64,000 nt of DNA from Mercenaria mercenaria (Eukaryota > Mollusca > Bivalvia > Venerida > Veneridae): NCBI RefSeq assembly GCF_021730395.1, contig NC_069365.1:24092001-24156000 (forward strand). The letters run 5' to 3'. Every line of letters begins with the position of its first letter. Position 1 is the stretch's first letter. The notes under the pieces were generated by a model. The model was not told the origin of the DNA, ran no database searches, and worked only from the letters and a program-made list of their open reading frames with translations. Positions 1 to 11,416 of the stretch are shown piece by piece. The translations under genes were made by a program, and so were the position numbers.

Positions 1-411
1 GAATCTAAACTCTGAAGGACCAAAATAATGGAAGTTAAATCACAGTACATAGTCATGTAAAGTTACTGGTTTTACAGTGATTCATTTTGCCGCGCGTCCT
101 GCGTCAAAGACGCATATTTTTCACCGGGGACGCGTTTATTTGAAATGTGTGCAGCCGCGGGACGCAAACAATTTCACTGACATAATATGTACCTTCTTTT
201 ACTTCCTCTAATGGTTTAAAAAGTAGAACGGATGTCGTGGATAATTTTCATGCGTCAAAACTACCTTATCACCGTTCGATTTGTAAAGCATATTCTGATT
301 GGACAGTAGTGATTTTCTTAACCAATCGGTGACAGTCATTTATTTTATGTTTTGGAGTATTGTTTCCAAAGTACCCGGATATTTCGGCCAAAATATTTTA
401 ACAATCTGACG

Positions 412-730
412 ATGCCGTTGAAAAAAACAGCAGAAGTTAGATCCCAAACAGCAAAAACTTTCCGGTTTTTTTTTTGTCTAACTTTGAGTGAATCGTCGGG
501 TACTGAAGAAGTGAGCATTTCAATAGAAAATGAAGCAGCGGCTGCGAGCACGTCGGAAAATCAAGATAAGAAAAAAAGAAAATTTGTTTCTAAATGGCTC
601 ACTCTTTATTCGTGGTTACACTATGACGAAAGTGAAGATTATATGTACTGAACAATCTGTACTGACAACATAAAAATGAACGGTATGAACAAAGCTGCAA
701 AGAACAGAAACTTTCAAATACAACTTTTAA
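412..730 (+). pseudogene. TTF-type zinc finger / hAT-like coding remnant
   Basis: The reading frame opens at ATG 412 and runs to a stop at 649-651. It begins MPLKKTAEV, passes an acidic Ala/Ser-rich linker, and ends in a Lys-rich segment followed by FVSKWLTLYSWLHYDESEDY. The aromatic WL..YsWL.Y pattern followed by M-Y-(C)-T-I-C is what I expect of a TTF-type zinc finger, the DNA-binding start of hAT transposases and of KIAA1586/ZMYM-like domesticated relatives. The codon where the first zinc Cys should stand is TGA, and the frame continues after it with TIC, MNGMNKAAKNRNFQ, again typical of the family. So it is a disabled N-terminal piece; no hAT catalytic core follows. The family call comes from remembered patterns, not a search. 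Readthrough or a Sec codon is possible but unlikely. Confidence 0.5.
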
Positions 731-1495
731 CAGTTTTTTTTTCTCCTCATCTGTTAGTTCAGTTCTGGTGCAGATATATAGGATGTAAAACCTATTAAAT
801 CAATTAATCAGTCAACCAATATACAATGTACAGGATGTGAAAAATCAAACAGTTCAAATTTGGGACTTGCTGTTTCATGATATATAATTTTTATATTGAG
901 TCCCTTTTTGACTCATTACTCACTGGCTGGGACTCATTGTTTCAAAATATGTGAGTCCCATGGACTCGTATCTTCAGATTTCAAAATGAATCACTGGTTT
1001 TATATGGCATGTAAACACACTGTAAACGTTGATCGTGTACAGTACATACAAAGGTTTAAATCACCAGAAAATTCGTAATTTTGGATATTATTTGATAATT
1101 TTAACATAGATTAATGAGGAATTGAATCCCCTTTCGATACATGTAAGTTATATTTAATTTATGGCCAATTCGTGAAATAATTGACATTTAAACCTAGAGC
1201 ATGTAAAGCGTCGGCAGCGATGAAAATTTCATCGGAAGTTGCTTCAACTATTTTGGTCATTCGAATGTTTGACGTGAGTGGGGATATTGCCCATATGAAA
1301 AAAATATCTCAATATTTCCTAGGATTGCATCAAATTAGTTGGACTAGATAGAGACCACATTTTATCTATCTGCCGTTGACGTCAAACTCCTTGCGGGAAC
1401 GTAGACGTTTTGCGCGTCAGAATCAAGAAGAAAAAGAAAATAGTGATAAAAATAATTTAGAGTGGAAAAACTTAAAATAAATTTGGTGATAAAAA
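731..1495. other. No gene seen; AT-rich
   Basis: Mostly AT-rich sequence with short chance frames. A GTCA-rich patch lies near 1,375-1,425, beside the 3' end of the minus-strand LINE. I see no coding, tRNA or hairpin structure I can support. Confidence 0.4.
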
Positions 1496-1499
1496 AAGA

Positions 1500-2900
1500 T
1501 TAAAACTTGCAGGATAACTAGGGCGAGACATGTTCTAGGCTGCAAACTGCAGCACTGAACTGCTCTAGGGTAGGGAGGTGGGTGACACTGGGGGAAAGTT
1601 TTTTCCAATGGTACACTGTTTTTGGAAAATAAGAAAACTTGTAGTAGTCAGCGGTTGCAGTAATTAACCTATAACTTAAGGCATAGCAGACACAGCGGGT
1701 CATTGGGGTCAGGTAATCTACGATTGGGATAGCAACCAGATCATGATGAATCTTATATAAGAGTGACCTAGAATCTATATGTCTTAAATCAAGTCGACGA
1801 AGGTTTAGGGAGTGTAGCATATCTGTTGCACTGGAAGTACGGCAGTAGTCGGTCTTGATCCAATGGGCAGCTCTCCTTTGGACGTTTTCAATTTGGCCAA
1901 TTTGAGTTTGGGTATGAGGCGACCATACCAGAGGCATATTCGACTGGGGTCGGACTAGAGTCTGGTAACCATTGGTCTTTATGGGTTGGGATTTGACCTT
2001 AATGTTTCTTGGTAAAAATCCTAGAGTTTGGTTAGCTTTCTTGGTTGACCTGTTTATGTGCTTGTCCAATGATAAGTCATTTGACATATGCATGCCTAGG
2101 TATTTAGCTGAGCAGACCGATCCAAGTTGGACTCAATGTGGGTAATACTGGGTACTAGGGATAGGATGTTTCCTTCTAGTGGCGTGGATCACTTGACACT
2201 CGGAGGGGTTGAACTCCATATCCCACTCCATCTCCCACTTTTCTAGAAGTTTGAGGTCATTTTGTAGAGTGACAGATTGGTCTGCAGATGTCAGAGTTAG
2301 ATATATTGCCACGTCATAGATCTGCAAACAGACGGACTTTGGAACTGACGTTTTGTGGGAGGTCATTTCTGTAAGCTAGGAAGAGCAGGGGACCAGACCC
2401 CTGTAGGACACCTGATGATACTGAGATGGCATCAGAGGTAGTGCCATTTAAGACTACTGATTGGATCCATTTATCTAAGAAGCCTTTGACCCATCTTATT
2501 GTGTTACCTGTGTGTCAGGCGGTGCTCTTGTTTAAAAATGGGGGCAACATATGCAGATTTCCACTGGGATGGAAGTGATCCTTCCTCCAGGGATTTCTGT
2601 CAGGACCACTGGCCTTATGGGGGTTCAGGTTGCTGAGAAGTTTCTCAGTACCATTTGTGCCTATCCTAATATCTGGCATAGTAGGGACTGATTTACCATC
2701 TGGAGTTAGTTTCATTTTGCTGAGCGAGGCAAGGTTTAGTGGTGATTTGGGGCTAAAAATAGACTTAAACTGTTTGTTCAGTACTGTTGCCTTAGCTAGA
2801 TCATCCTGATGACATTTTTTTCATACTTTAAGGGAGGGATAGAGGAAGATTCCTGTCTTCAGTGTTTAACCAACATCTTTGAAACAACCCTTCTAGTGAA
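1500..2900 (-). pseudogene. Decayed LINE reverse transcriptase (Jockey/CR1-like)
   Basis: Read on the minus strand, three broken frames follow the order of a non-LTR retrotransposon reverse transcriptase. Around 2,715-2,560 is a segment with LLSNLNPHKASGPD, the N-terminal RT block. Around 2,450-2,350 is SSGVLQGSGPLLFLAYRND, a damaged form of the GVPQGSVLGPLLFLxYINDLP motif with a small deletion. Around 2,366-2,133 is the thumb-like region containing LKLLEKWEMEWDMEFNPSEC. From about 2,093 to 1,520 comes the C-terminal part, with a QRRAAHWIKTDY block and a YKIHHDLVAIP block that are common in Jockey/CR1/RTE-type LINEs. Several stops and frame changes separate the pieces and the YADD box is not recognisable, so it is inactive. 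The 5' endonuclease and ORF1 are absent. The exact clade is unsure. Confidence 0.75.
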
Positions 2901-3026
2901 TTTTTGTTTTAGTTTTTTACACCACATATACCTTGGTTTATCATAACGAATATGTCAAACTGTTCATAATAAGTAGCAGAAACTTTCAAGGTATAGAGGA
3001 TATTACATGAGTGTCTTCATAATATT

Positions 3027-3114
3027 GAATTTATTAAACAAGTTGAATAAAATAATAAAATGCAAAGCTCTGCCGAGCAATTTATCAATTTTATTCAGCG
3101 AGTTGAATAAATTC
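3027..3114. repeat. Short imperfect palindrome
   Basis: GAATTTATTAAACAAGTTGA (start of the left arm, 3,027-3,053) reappears inverted at 3,088-3,114 with about three mismatches, around a 34 bp loop. It would form a 27 bp stem and could be a small foldback MITE. No target duplication was seen. Confidence 0.55.
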
Positions 3115-3463
3115 GATGTGGAAAGTTACAAATGTACGTAATATTCTTTTTATCACATGTTAGCTTTTCCAGCCAAAACACAAAGAATTCTACTTCCTTT
3201 TACTATTATAAACAAGTGAGTTCAACCAACGTCTCTGATACTTTAAACGACGTTGACGTAAAAACTTTATTACACTAGTGTATTATCAAATTTATGTAAT
3301 GGCTTTATTTCACTCCCGCAACATCAGATATGTGATAAAGGTTACTCTTTATTGCACAGCACATTTTTTCCTATATCACATGTACTTTGACTGTTCATGT
3401 TCTATTTTTAGCAGATATCAAGCTTCTTTTTCAGAAGTATTTTGTCATTACTTTTATGATTAC

Positions 3464-3602
3464 TGTGTGTCTAACATATTTCTCCAGGTACTAAGAGTGT
3501 TGAAAGTTACAAACAATGTACATTTTAAAGAAATGCAAAAGTTGCAATATATAAGTTAATTCTTATTTCCTGGAGTACTTAGGTAAATATGTTAGACACA
3601 CA
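3464..3602. repeat. Imperfect palindrome, possible MITE
   Basis: GTGTGTCTAACATATTT at 3,464 is matched by its inverse AAATATGTTAGACACAC near 3,585-3,601, and the inner flanks (CCAGGTACTAAG and its partner near 3,570) also pair. The element is about 140 bp, AT-rich and without coding content. Confidence 0.55.
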
Positions 3603-3839
3603 ACAAAAATAAATTTAGAGAAAAAATAGGTTTGGAAAAGAACTTTGATATTTTCTATAAAATAGTATGTGGACATTCAAAATACATGTGTTTAAAGACA
3701 AAATACATGCTACCGAACAAGACCTTTACAGAAAGTATATTCCACTTCTTTTTGAACAATTCTGTATATATAATTATTATGTTATGAATATTACGGGTCT
3801 ATCGGGTGTAATTTCCAAAATGCCGAGGGGTGTTCTCAA

Positions 3840-4132
3840 AAGCTTTACATGATCCTTATAGGGCCAAAATTTGCTATTTTGGCTTTTACAGCCATATAGA
3901 GACTTCATTTATGGTTTCATTTGATACAAACTCGCAAAATATCTTTAACAACAATAGATAAGAAGTGGATTCCATGATTAATCTGTTGCTTGTTGTTATT
4001 CTCCGACTTCGTAAATAAATATTACTTGACTTGAATTGTCAGATCCAATCATAGGTTTTGGAGTTACGGCCCCAGATTGACCCTTTAAAGAGCCAAAATT
4101 TGCTAATTATGATAGAAGTGACATTAATTTTT
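3840..4132. repeat. Monomer fragments of a dispersed repeat
   Basis: The stretch CAGCCATATAGAGACTTCAT and its neighbours (3,890-3,960, then about 4,035-4,120) match 5,620-5,720, where they form the end of a run of roughly 180-200 bp monomers. This looks like the interrupted core of a minisatellite-bearing element into which the next element (4,133) was inserted. Confidence 0.5.
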
Positions 4133-5096
4133 AGCTGGACTATTCTATTGGACTCGCCCATGCGTCGGCGTCCGCGTCGGCGTCCGCGTCTGCGTCCGCG
4201 TCGCGATTTGGTTAAGTTTTTGTATGTAAGCTGGTATCTCAGCAACCACTTGTGGGAATGGATTGAAACTTCACACACTTATTCACTGTGTGATAAACTG
4301 ACTTACATTGCACAGGTTCCAGAACTCTGTTTTGCTTTTTTACAAAATTATGCCCCTTTTTGGACTTAAAAATTTTTGGTTAAGGTTTTGTATGTAAGCT
4401 GGTATCTCAGTAACCACTTGTGGGAATGGATTGAAACTTCACACACTTATTTACTGTGATAAACTGACTTACATTGCACAGGTTCCATAACTCTATTTTG
4501 CTTTTTTACAAAATTATGCCCCTTTTTCGACTTAGAATTTTTTGGTTAAGGTTTTGTATTTAAGCTGGTATCTCAGTACTCACTAATGGGAATGGATTGA
4601 AACTTCACACACTTGTTCACTGACATGATCTGACATGCACACAGCAGGTCCCATAACTTTATTTTGCTTTTTTACAAAATTATGCCCCTTTTTCAGCATA
4701 GAAATTTTTGGTTAAGTTTTTGTATGTAAGCTGGTATCTCAGTATCCACTAATGGGAAAGGATTGAAACTTCACACACTAGTTCACTGTCATGATATGAC
4801 ATGCAGTGCAAAGGGTCAATATCTCAACTTTACATTTTACAAAATTATGCCCCTTTTTGAACTTAGGAGTTTTTGGGTTAAATTCTTATATGTAAGCTGG
4901 TATCTCAGTACCCACTAATGGGAATGGATTGAAACTTCATACACTTGTCCACTGTCATGAGCTGATAAGCACTATGCAGGTTCCATAACCCTATTTTACT
5001 TTTTTACTAAATTATGCCCCTTTTTCGACTTTCTTATTCATTCAAGCGACAAGGCTGTTAAATAGTCGAGCGTTGCTGTCCTCCGACAGCTCTTGT
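4133..5096 (+). mobile_element. HINE-like element with five ~167 bp monomers
   Basis: The left end AGCTGGACTATT is echoed inverted near the right end (AATAGTCGAGC, 5,061-5,071). A CpG-rich head of repeated GCGTCGGCGTCC units (about 4,162-4,205) is followed by five tandem monomers starting TTGGTTAAG at about 4,208, 4,375, 4,541, 4,709 and 4,874. The 3' end is the stem-loop GCTGTCctccGACAGC then TCTTGT, with T residues on both outer sides. Asymmetric terminal inverted repeats, a 3' stem-loop, a tandem core and T/T insertion are the known traits of Helentron-associated non-coding elements (HINEs, DINE-1/pearl type). No protein is encoded; the Arg/Pro-rich frames over the head are an artefact of the CpG hexamers. 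Confidence 0.7.
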
Positions 5097-6004
5097 TACA
5101 TTTCATTTTAACCACACTTACACACAGCTTAAGTCACAATTGTCTGGAGCATTTCTTCTTCATGCATGGAGGGATTTTGATGTCACTTGGCACAAATTTT
5201 CACCACCATGAGGCACCCGTGTTAACTTACCTGTCACGTAGTGACAGGGTGAGCTTTTGTGATCGCTTTTGTCCATCGTCCGTCCGTCCGTCGTCTGTTC
5301 ACAATTTGTGAACACGATATAGAGACCACATTTTGCAATCAATTTTAATCAAACTTGCACACAACTTTTATTGGCATAATATCTCAGTTCATTTCGAAAA
5401 CTGGCCAGATCATGGGTTCCAGAGTTATTGGCCCTTAAATGGCCAAAATTTGCTATTATTGGCTTGTGAACACGATAGAGACTACATTTTGCTATCAACT
5501 TTAATCAAACTTGCACACAACTTGTATTGGCATAATATTTCAGTTCCTTTTGGAAACTGGCCAGATCCCATCATGGGTTCCAGAGTTATGGCTCCTTAAA
5601 GGTCCAGAATTAGCTATTTTGGCATTTGCAGCCATATAGAGACTTCATTTATGGTTTTATTTGATACAAACTTCCAAAATATCTTTAACAACAATATAAC
5701 TTGGATTCCATGACAAATCAGATCCAATTGTAGGTTCCAGAGTTATTTTATATCTGATTACCTCCCCTGATTGTAATCAAAATGGATTTATATCAGAAAG
5801 TAAATTTCATTATTGTTATTAGTTGGACTGAGACAATCAGGGTAGATAACTATGGACTGATTTTATGTCAAATTACCTCCCTTTATTTCAAATTAAAATG
5901 AGTATATTTCCGTAACTAATGAAGATACTGATCTGAAATTTCATTTATGTCAACAGATTTATTTGGCAGATCCTTCTTTTGTTCACTTACAATATTTATT
6001 TTTT
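5097..6004. repeat. Mosaic of broken minisatellite elements
   Basis: 5,100-5,220 matches the inner part of element E (14,870-14,955). About 5,228-5,300 is another element head with a TGTCACGTAGTGACA hairpin and TCCG repeats, followed by two and a half monomers of about 190 bp beginning TTGTGAACACGATA (5,305 and 5,465). 5,750-5,990 is AT-rich with ACCTCCCTTT-type tracts. No gene. Confidence 0.5.
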
Positions 6005-6745
6005 ATGCCCCCGAAGGGAGGCATATAGTTTTTGAACCGTCTGTCCGTCTGTCGGTCTGTCAGTCTGTCTGCAATTTTCGTGTCCAGTCCATATCTTTGT
6101 CATCGATGGATGGATTTTCAAATAACTTGGCATGAATGTGTACCACAGTAAGACGATGTGTCGCGCGCAAGACCCAGGTCCGTAGCTCAAAGGTCAAGGT
6201 CACACTTAGACATTAAAGGATAGTGCATTGATGGGCGTGTCCGGTCCATATCTTTGTCATCGATGGATGGATTTTCAAATAACTTGGCATGAATGTGTAC
6301 CACAGTAAGATGACGTGTCGCGCGCAAGACCCAGGTCCGTAGCTCAAAGGTCAAGGTCACACTTAGACATTAAAGGATAGTGCATTGATGGGCGTGTCCG
6401 GTCCATATCTTTGTCATCGATGGATGGATTTTCAAATAACTTGGCATGAATGTGTACCACAGTAAGATGACGTGTCGCGCGCAAGACCCAGGTCCGTAGC
6501 TCAAAGGTCAAGGTCACACTTAGACTTTAAAGGATATTGCATTGATGGGCGTGTCCGGTCCATATCTTTGTCAACCATGGATGGATTTTCAAATAACTTG
6601 GCATGAATGTGTGCCACAGTAAGAAGACGTGTCGCGCGCAAGACCCAGCTCCTTAGGTCAAAGGTCCTAAACTCTAACATCGGCCATAACTACTCATTCA
6701 AAGTGCCATCTGGGGCATATGTCATCCTATGGAGACAGCTCTTGT
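6005..6745 (+). mobile_element. HINE-like element, four ~157 bp monomers with AGGTCA repeats
   Basis: Begins ATGCCCCCGAAGGGAGGCAT (a 5' hairpin) after a T run. The partner GGGGCATATG lies at about 6,713, followed by a weak stem TGTC...GACA and the ending GCTCTTGT before TT. After a TCTG microsatellite (6,035-6,070) come near-identical monomers beginning GTCCGGTCCATATCTTTGTC (6,236 and on). Three of them carry the direct repeat AGGTCAAGGTCA at 6,191, 6,348 and 6,505. High identity between monomers points to recent homogenisation. No coding capacity. Confidence 0.7.
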
Positions 6746-7701
6746 TTTGATAACTTCCCTTTTACGTTACTATAAATAACTTATTTTTAGTAACTTTTTT
6801 ATTATTGGCCATAGGGGAAAACCGAAACCACTTTTCTGTGGTACAACATGGATGGTACCTCCAATTTTTAGGTGCATTTTGACATATCTATACCTTGTAA
6901 GAATTTTTTTTCATTTTTGGTTAAATTTCTTCCGTTTGTTGTTCCTGTTCTTTGGACTTAGATATTTTTTATGAGGGCCCTCTTGTCCTCAAGTGCAATG
7001 ATAACAGGTGAGCGATATAGGGCCATCATGGCCGTCTTGTTCAATTGATTTTCATGAATTTTAGTCAGAATGATTGCCTTGATAAAATCTAGGCTGAGTT
7101 CGAAAATGGGTCATCTGGGTTCAAAAACTAGGTCACTAGGTCAAATCAAAGAAAAACCTTGTGTATGTGATAGAGGCTGTATTTTTCAACTGATCTTCAT
7201 GAAATTTGGTTAGAATGATAACCTTGATAAAATCTAGGCCAAGTTTGAAAATGGGTTATCTGGGGTCAAAAATTAGGTCACTAGGTCAGATCAAAGAAAA
7301 ACCAAGTGTATGTGACAGAGGCTGTAACTGATCTTCATGAATTTTGGTCAATATGATTGCCTTGATGAAATCTAGGTAAAGTTTGAATATGGTTCATCTG
7401 TGGTCAAAAAGTAGGTCACTAGGTTGACTCAAAGAAAAATGCTGTGTATGTGATGGAATTTATTTTGACCTATCTCTACCTGGTAAAGAGTTTTTGTGTG
7501 GACTTTATAAAGAGTTAACAACTGTAGGTTTTTATATATGCAAATTTTAATCCAAGTGTTTTGTTATAACATATTTTATACATAGTACAGTATTGTTTAT
7601 AATCAGTTCATTATGTTACTCTGCAGTAGAGAAAATTAGGTGCCTTCCAGTAGCCTAGCCTAGGGGACTTTGTATTGCATGTCAATACTTCATTCACCTG
7701 T
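6746..7701 (+). repeat. Broken second copy of element E with inserted repeat core
   Basis: 6,750-6,895 and 7,460-7,701 match two adjacent parts of element E (14,960-15,110 and 15,085-15,386), down to the terminal hairpin GTATTGCatgtCAATAC and ending CACCTGT/T. Between them lie a 3' end of the AGCTCACCTGA family (CAGGTGAGC, then GGCCATCATGGCC and GTCTTGT/T, near 7,010-7,041) and three monomers of about 140 bp carrying CTAGGTCACTAGGTCA-like phrases (7,041-7,455). It is an older, scrambled relative of the 13,523-15,386 element. Confidence 0.55.
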
Positions 7702-8633
7702 TATTTCGGTTTTCTTTCACCTCTATGAGTTTTAACCCATAATTGATTAAAATTAAAGGAAACTTAGAGTCAGCAGTTCTACCTAGGTACATATACATGA
7801 AATAATGCCTGTAGAAGCAACTTAGGTTTCCATCACCATCAAGGACTGGAATCCATAGAGGGAAAAATGAAGTAAAAAAAGTGCAGGTATTAGAAAATGA
7901 AGCTAGGTTAGTTGTATTGATCAGCATATTGAACTCCTAACTACAAATCAGCAGTCTAACTAATATAGATGCTTTTCTGTTTCAGAAAGAGATAAATTAG
8001 CAGAAGAAAACAAAGGGAAAGCACAAAGCTGATAACAGTGAAGTATGTTAAACTTTAAAGTTGACTTTGCCAAATTTGCTTGATTTCCAATAATGCAAGT
8101 ACACCTTCTAGTGCACAAATCATGTAAAACTACATGTTGCATATATCAGTTAAATTTAGCAGATTATGTTAACCAGATTCTTGTCAGAAAATACTGAGTC
8201 TCATGGCTAAGTGGTAAAGTGCACTGACTTAGCATCACTTTCCTGTCATTTTTATCTCTGTGTGAGACTTTTGGTATACAATGGACAACATACAGAAGAT
8301 GGGATGGTCCCTGTCTAATGTCCATGCCAGACATCATGAGTGTTCAGTCATATTAGCAGTATTTCACTGCACTATGTGGAGAGCTGTTCTACTCTTGTCG
8401 GCATCCACATCTGCATCTGCACCTTGGTCATTTGCAAAGTATTTTATGATTATCATCTTCTTCACTACTACCAGTTATTACTTTACTTAAAAAGGTAATC
8501 GGTGACAGGGAGAGTGTTTAATGAATTATGCCCCAATTTAACTGTTTTAGAATAATGAAAACCAGTAACTGTTGTATGTTTTAAGTTAGAATTTAGAGTT
8601 TTGATGCACATTGACTTGACTCTCTGTTATTAT
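7702..8633. other. Mostly non-coding; SINE-head and element-head fragments
   Basis: 7,702-8,190 shows nothing I can name. Near 8,203-8,245 CATGGCTAAGTGGTAAAGTG resembles a tRNA A-box region (TGGCTAAGTGG) of a SINE head, but no B box follows. Near 8,370-8,450 TGTGGAGAGCTGTTCTACTC and the text up to CACCTTGG match the head of element G (11,325-11,385). Confidence 0.35.
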
Positions 8634-8755
8634 TGTCCCCCGCCTTTATCGGAAGAAAAAAAAGTGGGACATAGAAATGGGCTGCATTCTTCTGTCCGTC
8701 ACACTTCATGTCTGTTACATAACTCTGCCATCCATAAAGGGATTTTGAAAGAACT

Positions 8756-10994
8756 CATGTGCGGATCCAGCTTATTTTCTCAGAGGGGGTCCAACCCCAC
8801 CCTCGGAAAATTTTGAAATTTAGTTCTTCATTTTCTGCATTCTGGGACATTTTAGGAGCATTTAAGGTATTAGGACACTAATAGTAATGTTTACAAAATG
8901 GCCTTTGCTTGGTATATTCTGAAAGGTACCCGTGTTTTACACTATTTTGCAAATTTTAAGCAACTTTTACCGTGCCATTTTTTAGCTCATCTGATTTTTT
9001 GAAAAAAAATGATGAGTTATTGTCATCACTTGAGCGGTTGTCGGCGTCGGCGTCGGCGTTGCCTGGTTAAGTTTTATGTTTAGGTCAGCTTTTCTCCTAA
9101 ACTATCAAAGTTATTGCTTTGAAACTTGGAATACTTGTTCACCATCATAAGCTGACCCTGTATAGCAAGAAACATAACTCCATCTTGCTTTTTGCAAGAT
9201 TTATGGCCCCTTTTGTACTTAGAAAATATCAGATTTCTTGGTTAAGTTTTATGTTTAGGTCAACTTTTCTCCTAAACTATCAAAGCTATTGCTTTGAAAC
9301 TTGGAATACTTGTTCACCATCATAAGCAGACCCTGTACATCAAGAAACATAACTCCATCTTGCTTTTTGCAAGATTTATTGCCCCTTTTGGACTTAGAAA
9401 ATCTGTTTTCTTGGTTAAGTTTTATGTTTAGGTCAGCTTTTATCCTAAACTATCAAAGCTATTGCTTTAAAACTTGCAACACTTGTTCACCATCATAAGT
9501 TGACCCTGTATAGCAAGAAACATAACTCCGTCCTGCTTTTTGCAAGATTTATGGCCCTTTTGGACTTAGAAAATATCAGATTTCTTGGTTAAGTTTTATG
9601 TTTAGGTCAACTTTTTCTCTTAAACTATCAAAGCTATTGCTTTGAAACTTGCAACACTTGTTCACCATCATAAGCTGACCCTGTACAGCAAGCAACATAA
9701 CTCCATCCTGCTTTTTGCAATAATTATTGCCCCTTTTGGACTTAGAAAAATCATTTTCTTGGTTGAGTATTATGTTTAAGTCAACTTTTCTCATAAACTA
9801 TCAAAGCTATTGCTTTAAAACTTGCAACAGTTTTTCACCATCATAAGTGGACACTGTACATCAAGAAACATAACTCTATCCTGCTTTTTGCAAGAATGAT
9901 GGCCCTTTTTAGACTTAGAAAATCATGGGTAGGACAATATTTCTATTACAAAAAAAAAATCAGATGAGCGTCAGCACCCGCAAGGCGGTGCTCTTGTTAT
10001 AAATTTTGAATAACTTATGGTATCTCCTCAAGCTCAAGTAGAGACAAATTTCAAAGTGTTAGCTACTATCCAAAACGTTTGCAGAGAACTGATTTTACCA
10101 TTAATTTCAATAGAAGAAACATCAAACTATTGGTAAACAATTATAAAACACAAAATAAAAATGTCAATACCATTTTTTCTATGGTGCCTCAAGTAAACGG
10201 ATTTAATGAGACAGAATTCATACTTCAACATTGAAAAAATAAGGTCAAATGTTGTGTTTCTGTTTTTAATTTTGCTTACTCCATTTAAAAATAACCTTAG
10301 GGAAGACGTAAAACCTACCTAAATTTCTTCCACAATATATAATCTAAGAGTGAAAGCAAAATAGAAAACTTTCACCGCACGTAACTCAATATTTTTTAAG
10401 ATGTGTAACTCTACCCCTACTGTTTAAGTAGTAAATTCACTTTGAACACCAAGAAATCGCTTATAAGATTCATCTTTTTCAATTTTTGTACAAAAAATCA
10501 ATAATAAGTCTTGAAAGAAGTAAAAACTTCATAGTAAAAAAGGCAAATAAGGGGAAAAAAATTTTGTCCCAGTAGGGCTTGAACCTACGCCCCCCTAAGA
10601 ATTGCAGTAAAAGTAGGTTTATGGTAGGAATTGAATACTCTTCAAAAAGGAGGTTCTCTATTAGTGATCTAATACCTTAAGAACACCTTTCCACTGCAAT
10701 TTTATATACAATATACTCCTTATTTTCACAGTTTTATGTGCTAACCTGTTAAATTTGGGGAAAATGATAAAATCAAGTTTTCTTCAAGGTAGAATTCTTA
10801 GTTTCTTTTAGATGATTAATATAAATATGAATTATGTCGGGGTCGTATGACGCAGTAGCCGCATATACTTTGAATTTGGTCCTAATATATTATTGCCTTT
10901 TTCGACAAAAAAAACCCATTTTCTTTCCTCCTTCTCTTCTTTCCTTTTTTAAGGATTTTCCAGAGGGGGTCCCCACCCTCTGGATCTGCACATG
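8756..10994. mobile_element. TIR DNA transposon remnant, hAT-like ends
   Basis: The ends are CATGTGCGGATCCAG (8,756) and its inverse CTGGATCTGCACATG (10,980-10,994), 14 of 15 matching, with further inner pairing over AGAGGGGGTCC blocks. The GCGGATCCAG core is like many hAT ends, but the expected 8 bp duplication is not evident; the flanks share only AACT. It sits inside a monomer of host H, whose text resumes at AACTTGACTTAAATG. Excluding the inserted A1 copy it is about 1.2 kb, non-coding, so a deletion derivative. Family assignment is tentative. Confidence 0.55.
8984..9997 (+). mobile_element. HINE-like element A, copy 1
   Basis: Starts AGCTCATCTGATTTTTT after TTTTTT. The inverse AAAAATCAGATGAGC lies at about 9,955-9,969, inside the 3' end. 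A GTCGGC hexamer tract (9,042-9,060) leads into five monomers of about 170 bp starting TTGGTTAAGTTTTATG. It ends with the stem-loop AGCACC...GGTGCT and CTCTTGT, flanked by T. The 5' repeat is terminal while its partner is internal, the asymmetric arrangement known for Helentron-type elements. It is inserted in the TIR element 8,756-10,994. Copy 2 is at 17,523-18,527. Confidence 0.72.
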
Positions 10995-11416
10995 TAACTT
11001 GACTTAAATGTTCCCAGAATGAGAGGACATGTCATGCGCAAGACTCAAACCCATAGCTCCAAGGTCAAGGTCACACTTAGAAGTCAAAAAATAACAGGGT
11101 CTGTTTCGTGTCCTGTTCATAACTCTGCCATTCCTCAAGGGATTTTAAAATTACATGGCACAAATGTTCCCCATAATAAGACGACTTGTCATTTACAAGA
11201 CCCAGACCCCTAGCTCCAAGGTCAAGGTCACACTTAGAAGTCAAAGGTTAATATGGTCTGTTTGTTTTCCAGTCCAAAACTCTGCCATTCATTAAGGGAT
11301 ATTTAGCTTGACCATACGAAGTATATGGAGAGCTATCCTACTCAACCCGGCATTTGGGTCGGCGTCCTTCTGCATCCCCACCTTGGTTAAAGTTTTTTAT
11401 ACACTTTCACTTTTTT

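Noticed and set aside
4058-4369. Arg/Pro-rich protein frames on both strands over 4,150-4,205
   Set aside because: They come from CpG hexamer repeats in a HINE head; both strands are open for the same trivial reason and no start or homology supports them.
5272-5296. GTCCGTCCGTCCGTCGTC as a telomere- or centromere-like satellite
   Set aside because: Short TCCG runs recur in the heads of several mobile-element families here and do not form long arrays.
9119-9794. Repeated 65-72 codon frames with similar protein text (also 17,651-18,628)
   Set aside because: They are the same tandem monomer translated again and again; frame breaks occur at random and no monomer is kept open.
10566-10640. tRNA-like T arm on the minus strand (GTAGGTTCAAGCCCTAC)
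   Set aside because: B-box-like text is good but no D arm or A box precedes it; at most an old tRNA or SINE scrap inside the TIR element.
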